This document shows, piece after piece, positions 36,008 to 48,037 of a stretch of DNA of 64,000 nucleotides. Position 1 is the first letter of the stretch, and every line of letters starts with the position of its first letter. Source of the stretch: Clostridium massiliamazoniense (lineage in GTDB: Bacteria; Bacillota; Clostridia; Clostridiales; Clostridiaceae); the NCBI RefSeq assembly GCF_001403635.1, contig NZ_LN879468.1, positions 1,302,001 to 1,366,000 on the forward strand, given 5' to 3'. The translations under genes and the position numbers were made by a program. The notes beneath the pieces are model-generated. The model was not told the origin of the DNA and made no database searches. It saw only the letters and a list, made by a program, of their open reading frames with translations.

Positions 36008-36814
36008 TTATTTCTTAAATAGTCTTTTAGATAATCTAGTAAAGAAACCTTCTGATATAGCTTCTGGTTTTATTAGTGGTACACCTTCATCAATGATTCT
36101 TTGTGCCACATTAAGAAAGAATTTTCCTGCACTTGATTCCTTATCTAATACTATTGGCTCTCCTTTGTTTGTTGATATAGTTACTTTTTTGTCATCCGGT
36201 ACTACCCCTAGAATATCCACAGATAGTATTTCTATTATGTCAGGTATATCTAGCATATCACCTTTTTGTGTCATTTCTGGGTTAAGTCTATTAATTAGTA
36301 ACTTTTGATCCCTTTGTGGATCTAATCCCTTTGGATCTAACTTCCCTATAACTCTATCTGCATCCCTTACTGATGTTACTTCTGGATTAACTACTATAAT
36401 GGCCTTATCAGCTCCTATAACAGCATTTTCAAATCCTTGCTCTATTCCCGCTGGGCAATCTATTAATATATAGTCAAATTCTTCCTTCAACTCATTTATA
36501 AGTCTTAACATTTGTTGACTTGAAATATCATCCTTATCTCTTGTTTGTGCTGTTGGTAGTAAGAATAAGTTTGGAAATCTTTTATCCTTTATAAGGGCTT
36601 GCTTAGTTCTACATTTATTTTCAATTACATCTACTATTGTATATACAATTCTATTTTCTAAGCCCATTAATACGTCAAGATTTCTCAGCCCTGTATCTCC
36701 ATCAATAAGCACTACTTTTTTTCCTAAAGACGCTAATGCTGTCCCTATATTAGCTGTTGTTGTTGTTTTTCCAACGCCTCCCTTTCCTGATGTTATTACT
36801 ATAGACTCTCCCAT
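36008..36814 (-). CDS. minD: Septum-site determining ATPase MinD
   Basis: 268 residues. Deviant Walker A SGKGGVGKTTTTANIG, LIDGDTGLRNLD, and a C-terminal amphipathic membrane-targeting helix (EGFFTRLSKRLFKK). It binds membrane in the ATP form and recruits MinC. It sits between minC (15 bp upstream) and minE. Confidence 0.97.
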   Translation of the reverse strand: MGESIVITSGKGGVGKTTTTANIGTALASLGKKVVLIDGDTGLRNLDVLMGLENRIVYTIVDVIENKCRTKQALIKDKRFPNLFLLPTAQTRDKDDISSQQMLRLINELKEEFDYILIDCPAGIEQGFENAVIGADKAIIVVNPEVTSVRDADRVIGKLDPKGLDPQRDQKLLINRLNPEMTQKGDMLDIPDIIEILSVDILGVVPDDKKVTISTNKGEPIVLDKESSAGKFFLNVAQRIIDEGVPLIKPEAISEGFFTRLSKRLFKK

Positions 36815-36829
36815 TTTTTATTACCTCCA

Positions 36830-37477
36830 CTATATTTTATATGTATACTTATTAGGAAGATATGGTTCAACAATTATTGCTCCATCCTTTAACCTTGCAG
36901 TCTCTGGGTATTTTGGTTTTTCAAAGTCATCTGGTGATATTGTCATTATCCCTGCTATTGATAATATTTCTGGTTCTAAAGAAAATGCTGATATTATTGC
37001 TCTTTGGTTTCCATTACTTCCAGCAAAGACACGACCTTTTACAGAGCCTAAAACTATTATGTTTCCTAAAGCTACAACTTCTCCACCATGATTAACATCA
37101 CCAACAATAACTATATTCCCTGAATAAGTTATTCTTTGCCCACTTCTTATAGGTCTCCTGAAAAATTTTGTTCTTCCTTCATATACCCCTTGAAAATACT
37201 TGGTTTCTTTTTCTTCCTCTTCTGCATCCATTAAAATGCAATCTTTAATTAGTATTTCATCAAATAAAGCATCTTTTAATTTTGAAATTTGTCTTTCATT
37301 TATATGCGTTAAATCTGTTGTTATAGTCAATGTAGCACCTTTATAAAAATTTTTTCCTGCACTAAGCTTTTTTAGGAGTGCTTCCATCATCTCTTCAAAG
37401 TCTCCAAACTTATCCATATTTATAACAGCATTTAAGCCATGTTTATTACCTTTAATAATAATATCTCTACTTTGCAT
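36830..37477 (-). CDS. minC: Septum-site determining protein MinC
   Basis: 215 residues. N-terminal FtsZ-inhibiting domain ([19 protein letters not shown]) and C-terminal beta-helix domain ([36 protein letters not shown]) that binds MinD. A GTG/ATG start farther upstream would add 26 non-homologous residues, so the ATG at 37477 is used; GGAGG lies 12 nt ahead, a slightly long spacing. First gene of the min-rodA unit. Confidence 0.93.
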   Translation of the reverse strand: MQSRDIIIKGNKHGLNAVINMDKFGDFEEMMEALLKKLSAGKNFYKGATLTITTDLTHINERQISKLKDALFDEILIKDCILMDAEEEEKETKYFQGVYEGRTKFFRRPIRSGQRITYSGNIVIVGDVNHGGEVVALGNIIVLGSVKGRVFAGSNGNQRAIISAFSLEPEILSIAGIMTISPDDFEKPKYPETARLKDGAIIVEPYLPNKYTYKI

Positions 37478-37561
37478 AGCGACTACTAACCTCCAACTAA
37501 ATAAGCATACAAAATTTCGTTTATTCAAATACAAAATATTTTCTATTTTGCACATATAACT

Positions 37562-37590
37562 ATTATATAGTTATTTTCTCAGTTATTAAA
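37562..37590 (-). promoter_or_regulatory. Candidate minC promoter
   Basis: Perfect -10 TATAAT (37567-37562) with a 17-bp spacer from a weak -35 TTTAAT (37590-37585), 85 bp ahead of the minC start. Confidence 0.4.
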
Positions 37591-37784
37591 GTATTTATTT
37601 CGCTATAAATCAAAAAAATCATTCAATTTATTGTAAACTTTGTTTTTTTTAGGTTAACAAAACTATTTTTCTTTGATTATTACTGTCTATAATACTACAA
37701 CCTTCTATATCCCCGTACTAAATTCAAGAGGAGTTTTAACTCTATCTGATCTTTCTCTAGAGGGGTAAGGCTGTTTATCACCTA

Positions 37785-37850
37785 AAAAAAGGTCAAAAAC
37801 CATTTAATAAATCATTTTTTAAGATTTATATCATGGTAATTTGACCTTTC
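37785..37850 (-). terminator. Terminator after the distal PBP gene
   Basis: Large hairpin: AAAGGTCAAA and TTTGACCTTT outer stem, ATAAATC and GATTTAT inner stem, followed by T residues on the minus strand. Confidence 0.8.
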
Positions 37851-37853
37851 TTG

Positions 37854-40800
37854 TTAATCTATATTCTCTTCTATAGGTGTTGGATTACTTGATTCATCCT
37901 TATTCTTATTTTCTTCTACTTCAATTTTCTCTTCATCTTTATTAGCATCTATTTTATAAAAAACCTCATTATCTTTTACATCTTGTAGATCTGGATTTAA
38001 AGTATAAGTATATTCTTCACCTGACATAGTTCTAGGTTTATATGTCGGAAACTTTGTTTTTAACTCATCCCTCCAGTAAGTTTCATAAATAGCTCTTGCA
38101 ACTGGTGCCCCAAAATAACCATGTATACCATCATATATTACTACGGCTACTGCTATTTGTGGATCTTCAATTGGTGCAAATGAAACATAAACACCAAAGG
38201 CCTGTCTTCCTAGTTCTTCTTGACCTGCTTTAAATGTTGCTGTTCCTGTTTTACCACCAGTTTGTATTGGGAAGTTACCAAATACACTATATCCTGTTCC
38301 TCCAGAAGGATCATGGTTAACCATTCTCATACCTTCTTTTATAGTATCAACAGTTGATTTTTTCAAATCTATTTTATCTAATACAACAGGCTTAACCTCT
38401 TCTATTAAATTACCTTCATAATCTGATATTTTATCAACTAAACTAACCTTATATCTTGTTCCTCCATTAACTAAAGTTGATATATAACTTGCTAATTGAA
38501 GTGGTGTATAAGCATTAGTTGATTGACCTATAGCTGAGAAAGCAAGTTCAGCTGGTGTTGTAGCTGACATTTTAACTGTAGTTGTCATCCAATCATAAGT
38601 TTCCTGTACTGTCTTTTCAAATAAATCATCAGCTGATACCTTTGAATTATTAGTTTTATTATCTATAGTTGCCTTATAAGTTGGAAGCTCTTTATATAAA
38701 TTCTTTAATCCTTCCATAGCTTCCTTTTTAAATTCATCCTTCATAGCAGGTGTTCCAAAATTAGGATCCCCTATTTGATTTAAATATTTTTCTATTATAT
38801 TTTTATAATCTTGTTTAGCTTTTGCAACTTCAGCTGAATCTGAATCATTTTTACCTATCTCAACAGGGGTAAATTCATATCCACCTTTAAATTTACCATT
38901 TCTCATTGCTTCAACTAAATCCCATCTCATATAATATATTGTATTCTTTTTAAAAGATTCAAAGTTATAAGTGTTACCAAAGTTTTCACTTATTTCTATT
39001 CCTGTTCCAGCTACAGTATTACTTTTTGGATCTTTTCCAAGACCAAATTTCCAAGCATATTTAGCTATACTATCTAGCGCTTCTACAGAACTATTATATT
39101 TTTTATATAATCTAACTGCTACTTCATAGTATAGTGAGTTACAAGATTTTTGTAATGCTCCTTTAATATCAACAGTTCCATGGTTCTTATTATCCTTTGG
39201 AGTTCCTATTAAATCAGCATATTTTATAAATCTAAGCCCACTATCTAATACAGCTCCATCACTTACTGTTTCATTAATTCCTATTACCTCTTCTTCTAAT
39301 CCTGCCACAGAAGAAAGTGGTTTAAAGGTTGACCCAGGTTGAGTTAAACCTAAAGTCGCATAGTTATACATTGGCTTTGGATAAACATCATATAAATCTT
39401 GTCTAAAGCCATTCTCATCTTTAGGAAATAATTCATCAACAGTTTTATTTAATCCCATTCTTCTAATAAAATCCTTACCAAAATCTTCAAGATTAGGATT
39501 CATAAGTTCCTCAGCCTTTTCTGAGTGTACATTTCCACCTGCAAAAACATTAGGATCAAAGTTTGGATAACTAGCCATAGCTAAAACTTTTCCTGTCTTT
39601 ACATCTAGTGCAACAGCAGCTCCTCTTGTGGCATTTTTACCCTTACCATCATTTTTTTGTATATACTCTAACTGAGTTTTTAACATTCTCTCAGCAGAGG
39701 ATTGAATATCCTTGTCTATACTAAGAGTAATACTATTTCCTGGTGCAGTTTGCAGGGAATATAAAGTTTCAACTGGTCTTCCATGAGCATTGACCTTAAC
39801 CATATCTCCACCTTTTGTACCCTTTAGTTGATCTTCAAAGGCAGCCTCTATTCCAGATCTTCCTATGAGATCACTAGATAAATCATATCCTTTATCTGCA
39901 TACTTTGCCTTCTGTGAACTTGGTATAGCACCTACATAACCAAGAACACTTGATGCCAATTCATTGTAAGGATAATATCTTACTGGATCTTGGCTTATAT
40001 TTATCCCTGGTAAGTCACTTAGCTTTTGATAAAATATAAAAGCTGTATCATCTTTTATACCTTGAGCTAAACTAACATCTTTAAAACTTGAAAAACTCTG
40101 CATCCTAGCTGCATCTTTTACAAGCATATACTTTCTTATTTGCTCTAAACTATAAGTTTTTCTTAATTCATCTAAGATTTCCTTTCCAGTTTTGTTTTTG
40201 TACTCTTCTTTAAAAGCCTTTCTAAATTCCTTTTCTTCAGTATCATTAGCAAATGTTTTATTTTTAAGTAATAATTGCTTCATATCATATTGTTCAATTA
40301 AATATTCAAAAACTTGCTCTGGAGTTATTGTTAAAAGCACTTCATCTATTTTTGCTTTTTGTTCTTCAGTTAAATCCCCTTCTTCTTTCGGATATAGTTT
40401 TTTCTTAACTTTCTCATCAAGACCTCTATCTTTTTTAAATCTTAATTCAGCAGCTTTTAGATTTTCTTCACTTTCAACACTAAAATCAAAAGCTAGATTT
40501 CCATCTTTATTTATTATTAAATCCATATTATCTTGTATTTTTTCACCATTATCATCTAATATCTTAAAGACTTTATCCATTATGCTATAAAAATTCTTTT
40601 TTGACTCATTAGTTTCAGTAAAAGTTAAAGTATAAGTTTGCTTATTAGCTGCTAATACATTACCATTTTTATCATAGATTTTTCCCCTTGGAGCTTTATC
40701 TGACATAAATCTCATAGATCTATTGTCTGCTCTTTCCTTAAAATCCTCGTAATTAAAGACCTGAAGAGAGAGTAATTTTAATACTATAACGGAGAATATA

Positions 40801-40874
40801 ACGCACATTACTCCAGTTAGACCATTAAATCTATCTGACTTTTTATTTTTTTTATTTAATTTTATTTTCTTCAT
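37854..40874 (-). CDS. Class B penicillin-binding protein, PBP2-like (distal copy)
   Basis: 1006 residues. One N-terminal membrane helix (about 20-40), a long non-catalytic region (50-380) with RGKIYDKNGNVLA and a family-typical insert, and a transpeptidase domain with S515-T-F-K518, S577-C-N579 and K875-T-G877. About 290 residues separate the SxN and KTG motifs, far more than in E. coli PBP2, because of a helical insert (about 640-770). The C-terminus is acidic (EEKIEVEENKNKDESS). It crosslinks peptidoglycan, presumably with RodA. Paralogous throughout to the gene at 41242-44253; it has its own upstream gap and terminator. Confidence 0.93.
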   Translation of the reverse strand: MKKIKLNKKNKKSDRFNGLTGVMCVIFSVIVLKLLSLQVFNYEDFKERADNRSMRFMSDKAPRGKIYDKNGNVLAANKQTYTLTFTETNESKKNFYSIMDKVFKILDDNGEKIQDNMDLIINKDGNLAFDFSVESEENLKAAELRFKKDRGLDEKVKKKLYPKEEGDLTEEQKAKIDEVLLTITPEQVFEYLIEQYDMKQLLLKNKTFANDTEEKEFRKAFKEEYKNKTGKEILDELRKTYSLEQIRKYMLVKDAARMQSFSSFKDVSLAQGIKDDTAFIFYQKLSDLPGINISQDPVRYYPYNELASSVLGYVGAIPSSQKAKYADKGYDLSSDLIGRSGIEAAFEDQLKGTKGGDMVKVNAHGRPVETLYSLQTAPGNSITLSIDKDIQSSAERMLKTQLEYIQKNDGKGKNATRGAAVALDVKTGKVLAMASYPNFDPNVFAGGNVHSEKAEELMNPNLEDFGKDFIRRMGLNKTVDELFPKDENGFRQDLYDVYPKPMYNYATLGLTQPGSTFKPLSSVAGLEEEVIGINETVSDGAVLDSGLRFIKYADLIGTPKDNKNHGTVDIKGALQKSCNSLYYEVAVRLYKKYNSSVEALDSIAKYAWKFGLGKDPKSNTVAGTGIEISENFGNTYNFESFKKNTIYYMRWDLVEAMRNGKFKGGYEFTPVEIGKNDSDSAEVAKAKQDYKNIIEKYLNQIGDPNFGTPAMKDEFKKEAMEGLKNLYKELPTYKATIDNKTNNSKVSADDLFEKTVQETYDWMTTTVKMSATTPAELAFSAIGQSTNAYTPLQLASYISTLVNGGTRYKVSLVDKISDYEGNLIEEVKPVVLDKIDLKKSTVDTIKEGMRMVNHDPSGGTGYSVFGNFPIQTGGKTGTATFKAGQEELGRQAFGVYVSFAPIEDPQIAVAVVIYDGIHGYFGAPVARAIYETYWRDELKTKFPTYKPRTMSGEEYTYTLNPDLQDVKDNEVFYKIDANKDEEKIEVEENKNKDESSNPTPIEENID

Positions 40875-41241
40875 CAGCCTTATGTACTCCCGTAATGCTA
40901 AATATTCTACTCATAGATCTTTTAAATTTATTTATAATATAAAAAATAATAACTTTTATTTATTTTTATATTTATAATATTACACTATCCCTTATAAAAT
41001 ATACTTAATTGATCTATAAGCCATAACGGTCTACCCCCCTTGTTAAAATCATGTAATTTAATTTTATTATTTTCTATACTTACTATTATATAGTTTTTTT
41101 TAGCTAGATTATTACTTTTCAAAGAAAGTATACAAAATATTAAAATAATATCATATAAAGTTTAAAACTTTAGCATTTTTTAGAATTTTTTCTTCTAATT
41201 TAGTGTAAAAAAAGGAGCTACTAAAAGTAGCTCCTAAGTTC
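40875..41241. other. 367-bp region between the two PBP genes
   Basis: Contains the terminator of the upstream PBP gene (41206-41234), so the distal copy must have its own promoter here. On the minus strand AAGGGGGG precedes an ATG at 41024 opening a 10-codon frame (MAYRSIKYIL) that might be a leader peptide; this is weak. Otherwise AT-rich. Confidence 0.4.
41206..41234 (-). terminator. Terminator of the maf-radC-mreBCD-PBP operon
   Basis: GGAGCTACT and AGTAGCTCC with an AAA loop, followed on the minus strand by seven T. Confidence 0.92.
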
Positions 41242-44200
41242 TTAAGAATATGAATCATTTGTATTACCTGTTTCATATACAACTTTATCACCTTTTCCGT
41301 ACACTGGATAATAAGTTCCTTTAAGAGTTATATCTGGTGTTGGTGGATCTAATGAATAAGTATAATATGAATATGGGTCATTTTCTAAGATTCCGTTACC
41401 GTCATCTGTATGTGGACGATAATATGGATATTTAGTTTTGATTTCATCTCTAAAGTAAGTTTCATAAACAGCTCTAGCTGCAGGTGCTCCTAAGAATCCA
41501 TGAATACCATTGTATATTACTGTTACAACTGCTATTTGAGGATCTTTAACTGGTGCGAAGGAAATATAGTTACCCCAAGCTGCTCTACCTAAAGATTTTT
41601 CAACCTTAGCGTTAAGAGCCGCTGTACCTGTTTTACCTGCACTAGGTATTGGGAATCCTTCTTGACTCATTACTATTGCCGCTGTTCCTAAAACTTTATT
41701 ATTAACTTCCCACATACCATACTTAATATCGTCTAAATCTTTAGTAGGTATGTCTATCTTGTCCATAACTTGTGGCTTGTATTGGTATATAAGCTTTCCT
41801 GTTGGAGAAGTTATTTTATCAAGTAAATGTAATTTATATCTAGTACCACCATTTGCTAAAGTAGCTGTATATTGAGCTAATTGTAAAGGAGTAAATTCGT
41901 TAGCACCTTGTCCAATTGCTGCATATCCAAGCTGTGCTGGTGTTCTTATACTTGTGTACATTGTTGATACTACCCATATATCAATTGCTTTTGCAGTAGC
42001 TTGTAAGTTAGCTTCTAAAGTTAACTTTGGATCTTTTGCTTGAGCTTCCTTAAAGGCTTCTTGATATTGTGGTGACAATTTATAAATATTATTTAATTGT
42101 CCTATTAAGTCATTTTGGAACGCAGTTTGTGCTATATTGCTTTGAATATCTTCTACACCAATTTTATTTAATTGAGCGTATATTGTCTTCTTAAATGTTG
42201 CCTTAGCTTGTGCTAATTCTGCTGGATCACTTGAATTCTTCTCAACATTTACAGGTACAAAACTAGTTCCTTGACTTGGGAATTTACCAGCTTTTAAATC
42301 AGCAACTAAATTCCATTGAGAATAAAATATCTCATTAGCTTTCCAATCTTGGAAGTTATAAGCATTACCAAAATTCTCTGGTAACTCTATTCCTGTAGTA
42401 GCTGGTTGCTTACTTCCTGGAAGTGTACCTAAACCAAACTTTTCTGCATATTCTGCAACTACATCTAAGGCATTTGTTGAAGCTCCAAATTTATAATAAA
42501 TTTTAGCTGCCATATTATAGTAATAAGTATCACATGATCTTTCTAGGGCGGTTGCTAAATCAACTGCTGGTCCAAAGTAGTTATTATCATGTGGTGGATC
42601 ATTACCAAATATAGTTGGTTTCGCCTCATAAGTAAATGGATATGGTGTTGTTGCAATTGTAAAGCTTGGAGTTGTTACTCCAGTCATTAATGCTGCTACT
42701 GACATAAGTGGTTTAAATGTTGACCCTGGTGCTACAAGCCCCATTGTTGCATTATCAAACATTGGTTCTGCAAGAACGTTATATAGGTCTTCTCTTTGAC
42801 CATTTGGTCCTATTGGGAACATTTGATTTAATGTCTTTTTAAGATGCATTTTATCAATGAACTCTTGTCCTAATTTTGCTATATCAGGATCGAAATATTC
42901 ATTATAAACCTTTTGGCTTATACTTCCGGTTGCAAAATCATTAGGGTTAAAGTTTGGTAAACTTACCATAGCAAGTATACCTCCAGTATGAACATCAACT
43001 GCAACTAAGGCTGCCTTTGTTGCTGCTGTGCCTTCATACTTTTGTATAAAGTTCATTTGTTGTTGCAATGCTCTCTCAGCTGAATATTGTAAGTTTTTAT
43101 TTATAGTTAGATATACGTTATCTCCTGGAACTGCTGCCTCTGTGTATAATGTTTTAGTAGCTCTTCCTTGAGCATCAACTTGAACAACCTTTTCTCCTGG
43201 TGTTCCTCTTAAAACATCTTGTTCAGCCGCTTCCATACCTGAAATACCAACTAAAGCATTTGGATTATATCCTTGCTCTGCATAAGTTTGGCTTTCACTA
43301 GCTGGAATATGTCCCACATATCCTAGAACATGTGATGCTAAAGTTCCATATGGATAATATCTTTCATATTGCTTACTAACATTTATACCTGGTAAACTAC
43401 TAAGTCTTTGATCAAACATTAAAGCTGTATCTTTACTTATTCCCTTAGCTATAACAACTGGGTCATAACCTGAATAACTTTCTAGCTTTAATTGATCCTT
43501 AACAACCATAAATTCTCTTATTTCTTGTAAAGTATAATGTTGTAAAAGAATCTCAGTTTCTTCTTTACCTGATACTTTTTGATAAGCTTTAGTAAATGCT
43601 GTTTGTTCTGCTGGAGTTAATGTCTTATTTATATTAAGCATATTTATAAGACCATAGCTCTTAACTAAGTCATAAAATATCTCATCAGGAGTGTACTTAA
43701 TGATTTCTTTATTTATTGCTGCTCTTTCAGCAGCAATATAAGTACCATTTGCCTTTGGATATAATTTATTAGCTACAGAACCTTCAATTCCTCTGTTCCA
43801 CATAAATTGAATTTCTTGATCATCCCAACCAGTAGGATTCTTAGCTTTATTTATTGGAAAATCAAAGTACATTTGACCTTCGCTATTTATTTTTAGTGGA
43901 AAATCATCTGCAACTTTACTAATATCTCCACTATTTTTTAGCATTTCAAAAACTGTATTCATCGTATTATAAAAATCATTCATAGATTCTTGTGTATCCG
44001 TAAATGTTATTACATTTATTGATTTATTTGTTGCTAATAAATCACCATCTGCTGACAAAATATTTCCTCTTGGAGCTGGTATCGGGATAACACTAGTTGA
44101 TCTACCTTCTGCCTGCTCTGTAAAACTTTCATGATTAAATACTTGTATATCAACAAGTTTACCAATTAGAATTACAGCTATAATAACGAAAATAATCATT

Positions 44201-44253
44201 AATACTCGATATCTATTAACAGCTTTTTTCTTCCTGAAGTTAAATTTTTTCAT
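41242..44253 (-). CDS. Class B penicillin-binding protein, PBP2-like (mreD-linked copy)
   Basis: 1003 residues with the same layout as its neighbour: membrane helix (about 18-38), PRGNILSADGDLLA, transpeptidase motifs S511-T-F-K514, S573-C-D575 and a KTG in SAGKTGTAAL. The SxN motif is SCD, as in many PBP2 proteins, versus SCN in the distal copy. It carries the same long insert before KTG. It starts 8 bp after mreD and is therefore the elongasome PBP2 (MrdA equivalent). The C-terminus is Tyr/Pro-rich rather than acidic, which suggests the paralogs have split roles, for example vegetative elongation versus sporulation. Confidence 0.93.
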   Translation of the reverse strand: MKKFNFRKKKAVNRYRVLMIIFVIIAVILIGKLVDIQVFNHESFTEQAEGRSTSVIPIPAPRGNILSADGDLLATNKSINVITFTDTQESMNDFYNTMNTVFEMLKNSGDISKVADDFPLKINSEGQMYFDFPINKAKNPTGWDDQEIQFMWNRGIEGSVANKLYPKANGTYIAAERAAINKEIIKYTPDEIFYDLVKSYGLINMLNINKTLTPAEQTAFTKAYQKVSGKEETEILLQHYTLQEIREFMVVKDQLKLESYSGYDPVVIAKGISKDTALMFDQRLSSLPGINVSKQYERYYPYGTLASHVLGYVGHIPASESQTYAEQGYNPNALVGISGMEAAEQDVLRGTPGEKVVQVDAQGRATKTLYTEAAVPGDNVYLTINKNLQYSAERALQQQMNFIQKYEGTAATKAALVAVDVHTGGILAMVSLPNFNPNDFATGSISQKVYNEYFDPDIAKLGQEFIDKMHLKKTLNQMFPIGPNGQREDLYNVLAEPMFDNATMGLVAPGSTFKPLMSVAALMTGVTTPSFTIATTPYPFTYEAKPTIFGNDPPHDNNYFGPAVDLATALERSCDTYYYNMAAKIYYKFGASTNALDVVAEYAEKFGLGTLPGSKQPATTGIELPENFGNAYNFQDWKANEIFYSQWNLVADLKAGKFPSQGTSFVPVNVEKNSSDPAELAQAKATFKKTIYAQLNKIGVEDIQSNIAQTAFQNDLIGQLNNIYKLSPQYQEAFKEAQAKDPKLTLEANLQATAKAIDIWVVSTMYTSIRTPAQLGYAAIGQGANEFTPLQLAQYTATLANGGTRYKLHLLDKITSPTGKLIYQYKPQVMDKIDIPTKDLDDIKYGMWEVNNKVLGTAAIVMSQEGFPIPSAGKTGTAALNAKVEKSLGRAAWGNYISFAPVKDPQIAVVTVIYNGIHGFLGAPAARAVYETYFRDEIKTKYPYYRPHTDDGNGILENDPYSYYTYSLDPPTPDITLKGTYYPVYGKGDKVVYETGNTNDSYS

Positions 44254-44261
44254 TTAATCAC

Positions 44262-44768
44262 CTATTTTTTACTGAAATTCCATTGATTTTTCATTAGTTT
44301 TTTTCTTGCCATGCCATATACTGAGCTATACATTAATATTCCAACTACAAAATTGTACGGAACCATTATTAGAATATTTTCTAACTCTACATTTATCTTT
44401 AACATCTTGCAAATTAGAAAAATAGCTATAAATTTTACTATTGTCAATCCTCCAACTGTCAGCACTGGGATACTTGCCTTATTTTTAAGTGTTTTGTCAC
44501 CTATATATGCAGCAATAACGCATAAAAGTAAATTTACTAAAGCATTTATTCCAAAGACATGAGAAAAATATATGTCTTGAAGTATTCCAGAAATACTTCC
44601 TAAAATAACTGCATCTTTATATCCGTTAATTGTAGAATATAATATGACAAATACAAATAATAAGCTAGGATAAACTCCCTTTATCCCAAATATAGGCATT
44701 ATACTAGTATCTATTATGAATAATACTATACATAATATTATTTGTATTAATCTCTTCATAAACTTCAA
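44262..44768 (-). CDS. mreD: Rod shape-determining protein MreD
   Basis: 168 residues with about five membrane helices. MreD-like start (RLIQIILCIVLFIIDTSIMP) and the ILGSISGILQDIYFSHVFGINALV segment. It links MreC to the membrane elongation complex. Downstream of mreC by 5 bp and followed 8 bp later by the PBP2-like gene. Confidence 0.92.
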   Translation of the reverse strand: MKFMKRLIQIILCIVLFIIDTSIMPIFGIKGVYPSLLFVFVILYSTINGYKDAVILGSISGILQDIYFSHVFGINALVNLLLCVIAAYIGDKTLKNKASIPVLTVGGLTIVKFIAIFLICKMLKINVELENILIMVPYNFVVGILMYSSVYGMARKKLMKNQWNFSKK

Positions 44769-44773
44769 CCTCT

Positions 44774-45628
44774 TTAATTATAATTTATATCTCCTGGTAC
44801 TGGATTTTTAGGAACTACAACTACTAAGTTTTGAATTGTGCTAAAATCAGCGAAAGGTTTAATTATAGCACTCTTAGAAACTTCTGTACTATTTTGATTA
44901 ATTGATTCTACTGTTCCTATTCTTATACCTTGAGGATATATACCTCCAAGACCTGAAGTTAAGATAGTATCTCCAACTTTAATTTGTGATGTCATTGGTA
45001 AATTTAATATTTGAACCATAGGTTTCATAGTTCCCATATCTTCATAACCTTTAACTATACCTGATGATTCTCTAGTACTTTCTACTTGAGCAGCAACAGC
45101 TACGTTTGCATTTGATATAGTTTCAACCTTAGCCCATGTTTTATAAACTTCAGTTACTATACCTACTAAGCTATTTCCTGATATAACAACCATATTTTTT
45201 TCTATTCCTGAGTCAGCTCCTCTATTGATGATGTATCCGCTGAAGAAACTACCTCCTGATTTACCAATTATATTAACACCTACATAATTAAATTGGTTAT
45301 GCTCATCTTTAAAGTTTAAAGCTTCTTTTAAAGTTTGGTTTTCATTTTTGTAGTTATTATATCCAACTAATTCATTTTGAAGTTGAATATTTTCTGCCTT
45401 AAGTTTTGCATTTTCTGCTTTTACTTGTGAAAAGTTAGCAAAAAAATCTAAATCAGTTTTAAACTTATCACCTATTGTATAAACGACCTTCTGTATCGGA
45501 TTAAAAGTTTCACCCAATGCATCCGAAATAACACCTGAACCACTTTTTGCTGTATATATTATTAATACTAAAAATGCAACTGACAGTACTATAATAGTTA
45601 CTGCCAGTTTATTTTTGAAAAATTTCAT
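44774..45628 (-). CDS. mreC: Rod shape-determining protein MreC
   Basis: 284 residues: short cytoplasmic tail, membrane helix (about 7-27), coiled coil (about 65-105; VKAENAKLKAENIQLQNELVGYN), then the two-barrel periplasm-equivalent domain with VVISGNSLVGIVTEV and LTSGLGGIYPQGIRIG. It is a scaffold for elongation enzymes and activates the PBP2/RodA pair. The neighbours on both sides are mreB and mreD. Confidence 0.95.
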   Translation of the reverse strand: MKFFKNKLAVTIIVLSVAFLVLIIYTAKSGSGVISDALGETFNPIQKVVYTIGDKFKTDLDFFANFSQVKAENAKLKAENIQLQNELVGYNNYKNENQTLKEALNFKDEHNQFNYVGVNIIGKSGGSFFSGYIINRGADSGIEKNMVVISGNSLVGIVTEVYKTWAKVETISNANVAVAAQVESTRESSGIVKGYEDMGTMKPMVQILNLPMTSQIKVGDTILTSGLGGIYPQGIRIGTVESINQNSTEVSKSAIIKPFADFSTIQNLVVVVPKNPVPGDINYN

Positions 45629-45633
45629 TTAAC

Positions 45634-47360
<1,727 letters not shown>

Positions 47361-47400
47361 ACCTTTAAAACACTCCTATATAAATTGATATTCCCCCATT

Positions 47401-47970
47401 TTATTCAAGTAATAAACTAAGTTTTTTATAAACTAAATTAAGTGGTAATCCCATGACATTGTAATAACAGCCATTTATACTTTCCACAAATAGCCCTCCT
47501 AAACCTTGTATTCCATAAGCCCCAGCCTTATCCATTGGTTCCTTACTTTTTATGTAATTATTTATTTCTAACTCTGTAAGCTCTGAAAACCTAACTGTAG
47601 TTTCCGCGAAGTCTATATCACACTTTCCTGTTTCAGTGTTTAGTATGTATATACCACTATATACCTTATGATTATTGCCACTTAAACTTCTTAACATACC
47701 TCTTGCATCATCTTCATTTTTAGGCTTTCCTAATACTTTGTTGTCTATTACTACTATGGTATCTAAAGCAATTACTATTGATGGTTTTGAAAGATTCTTA
47801 GCAACAATCTCCCCTTTACCTTTAGCAAGTTCCATAACATAAGTTTTTGGATCTCCTTTATAAATAACAGTACTTTCGTCAAAATTAGAATTTATAATAG
47901 TAAATTCTTTAATAATTCGTCCTAAAAGTTCCTGTCTGCGTGGTGATTTTGAAGCCAAAATTATTTCCAT
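47401..47970 (-). CDS. maf: Maf-type nucleoside triphosphate pyrophosphatase
   Basis: 189 residues. Signature ILASKSPRRQELLGRI at the N-terminus, DTIVVIDNKVLGKP, and AYGIQGLGGLFVESINGCYYNVMGLPL. Maf proteins hydrolyse non-canonical or methylated nucleotides (dTTP/UTP-type) and affect septation. First gene of the maf-radC-mreBCD-PBP operon, preceded by a hairpin that may be an attenuator. Confidence 0.94.
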   Translation of the reverse strand: MEIILASKSPRRQELLGRIIKEFTIINSNFDESTVIYKGDPKTYVMELAKGKGEIVAKNLSKPSIVIALDTIVVIDNKVLGKPKNEDDARGMLRSLSGNNHKVYSGIYILNTETGKCDIDFAETTVRFSELTELEINNYIKSKEPMDKAGAYGIQGLGGLFVESINGCYYNVMGLPLNLVYKKLSLLLE

Positions 47971-48001
47971 ATTAACTTATCACTCCTATAACTGTAATTG
48001 G

Positions 48002-48037
48002 AAAAAAAATATGTTTTAGGAATTTTATCCCTAAAAC
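48002..48037 (-). terminator. Terminator or attenuator ahead of maf
   Basis: On the minus strand GTTTTAGG and CCTAAAAC (8-bp stem, 9-nt loop) are followed by ATATTTTTTTTCC. It lies only 32 bp upstream of the maf start and downstream of another terminator, so it may control read-through into the operon. Confidence 0.6.

Larger units (their letters stand above)
37478..37853. other. 376-bp leader/intergenic region before minC
   Basis: Holds the PBP gene terminator at its right end and a candidate minC promoter. The middle is AT-rich with no gene; a short purine-rich and pyrimidine-rich stretch (37730-37775) has no meaning I can assign. Confidence 0.5.

Noticed and set aside
40992-41024. Ten-codon leader peptide ahead of the distal PBP gene
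   Set aside because: A purine-rich stretch precedes the ATG, but such short frames are common by chance, and no attenuator pairs with it.
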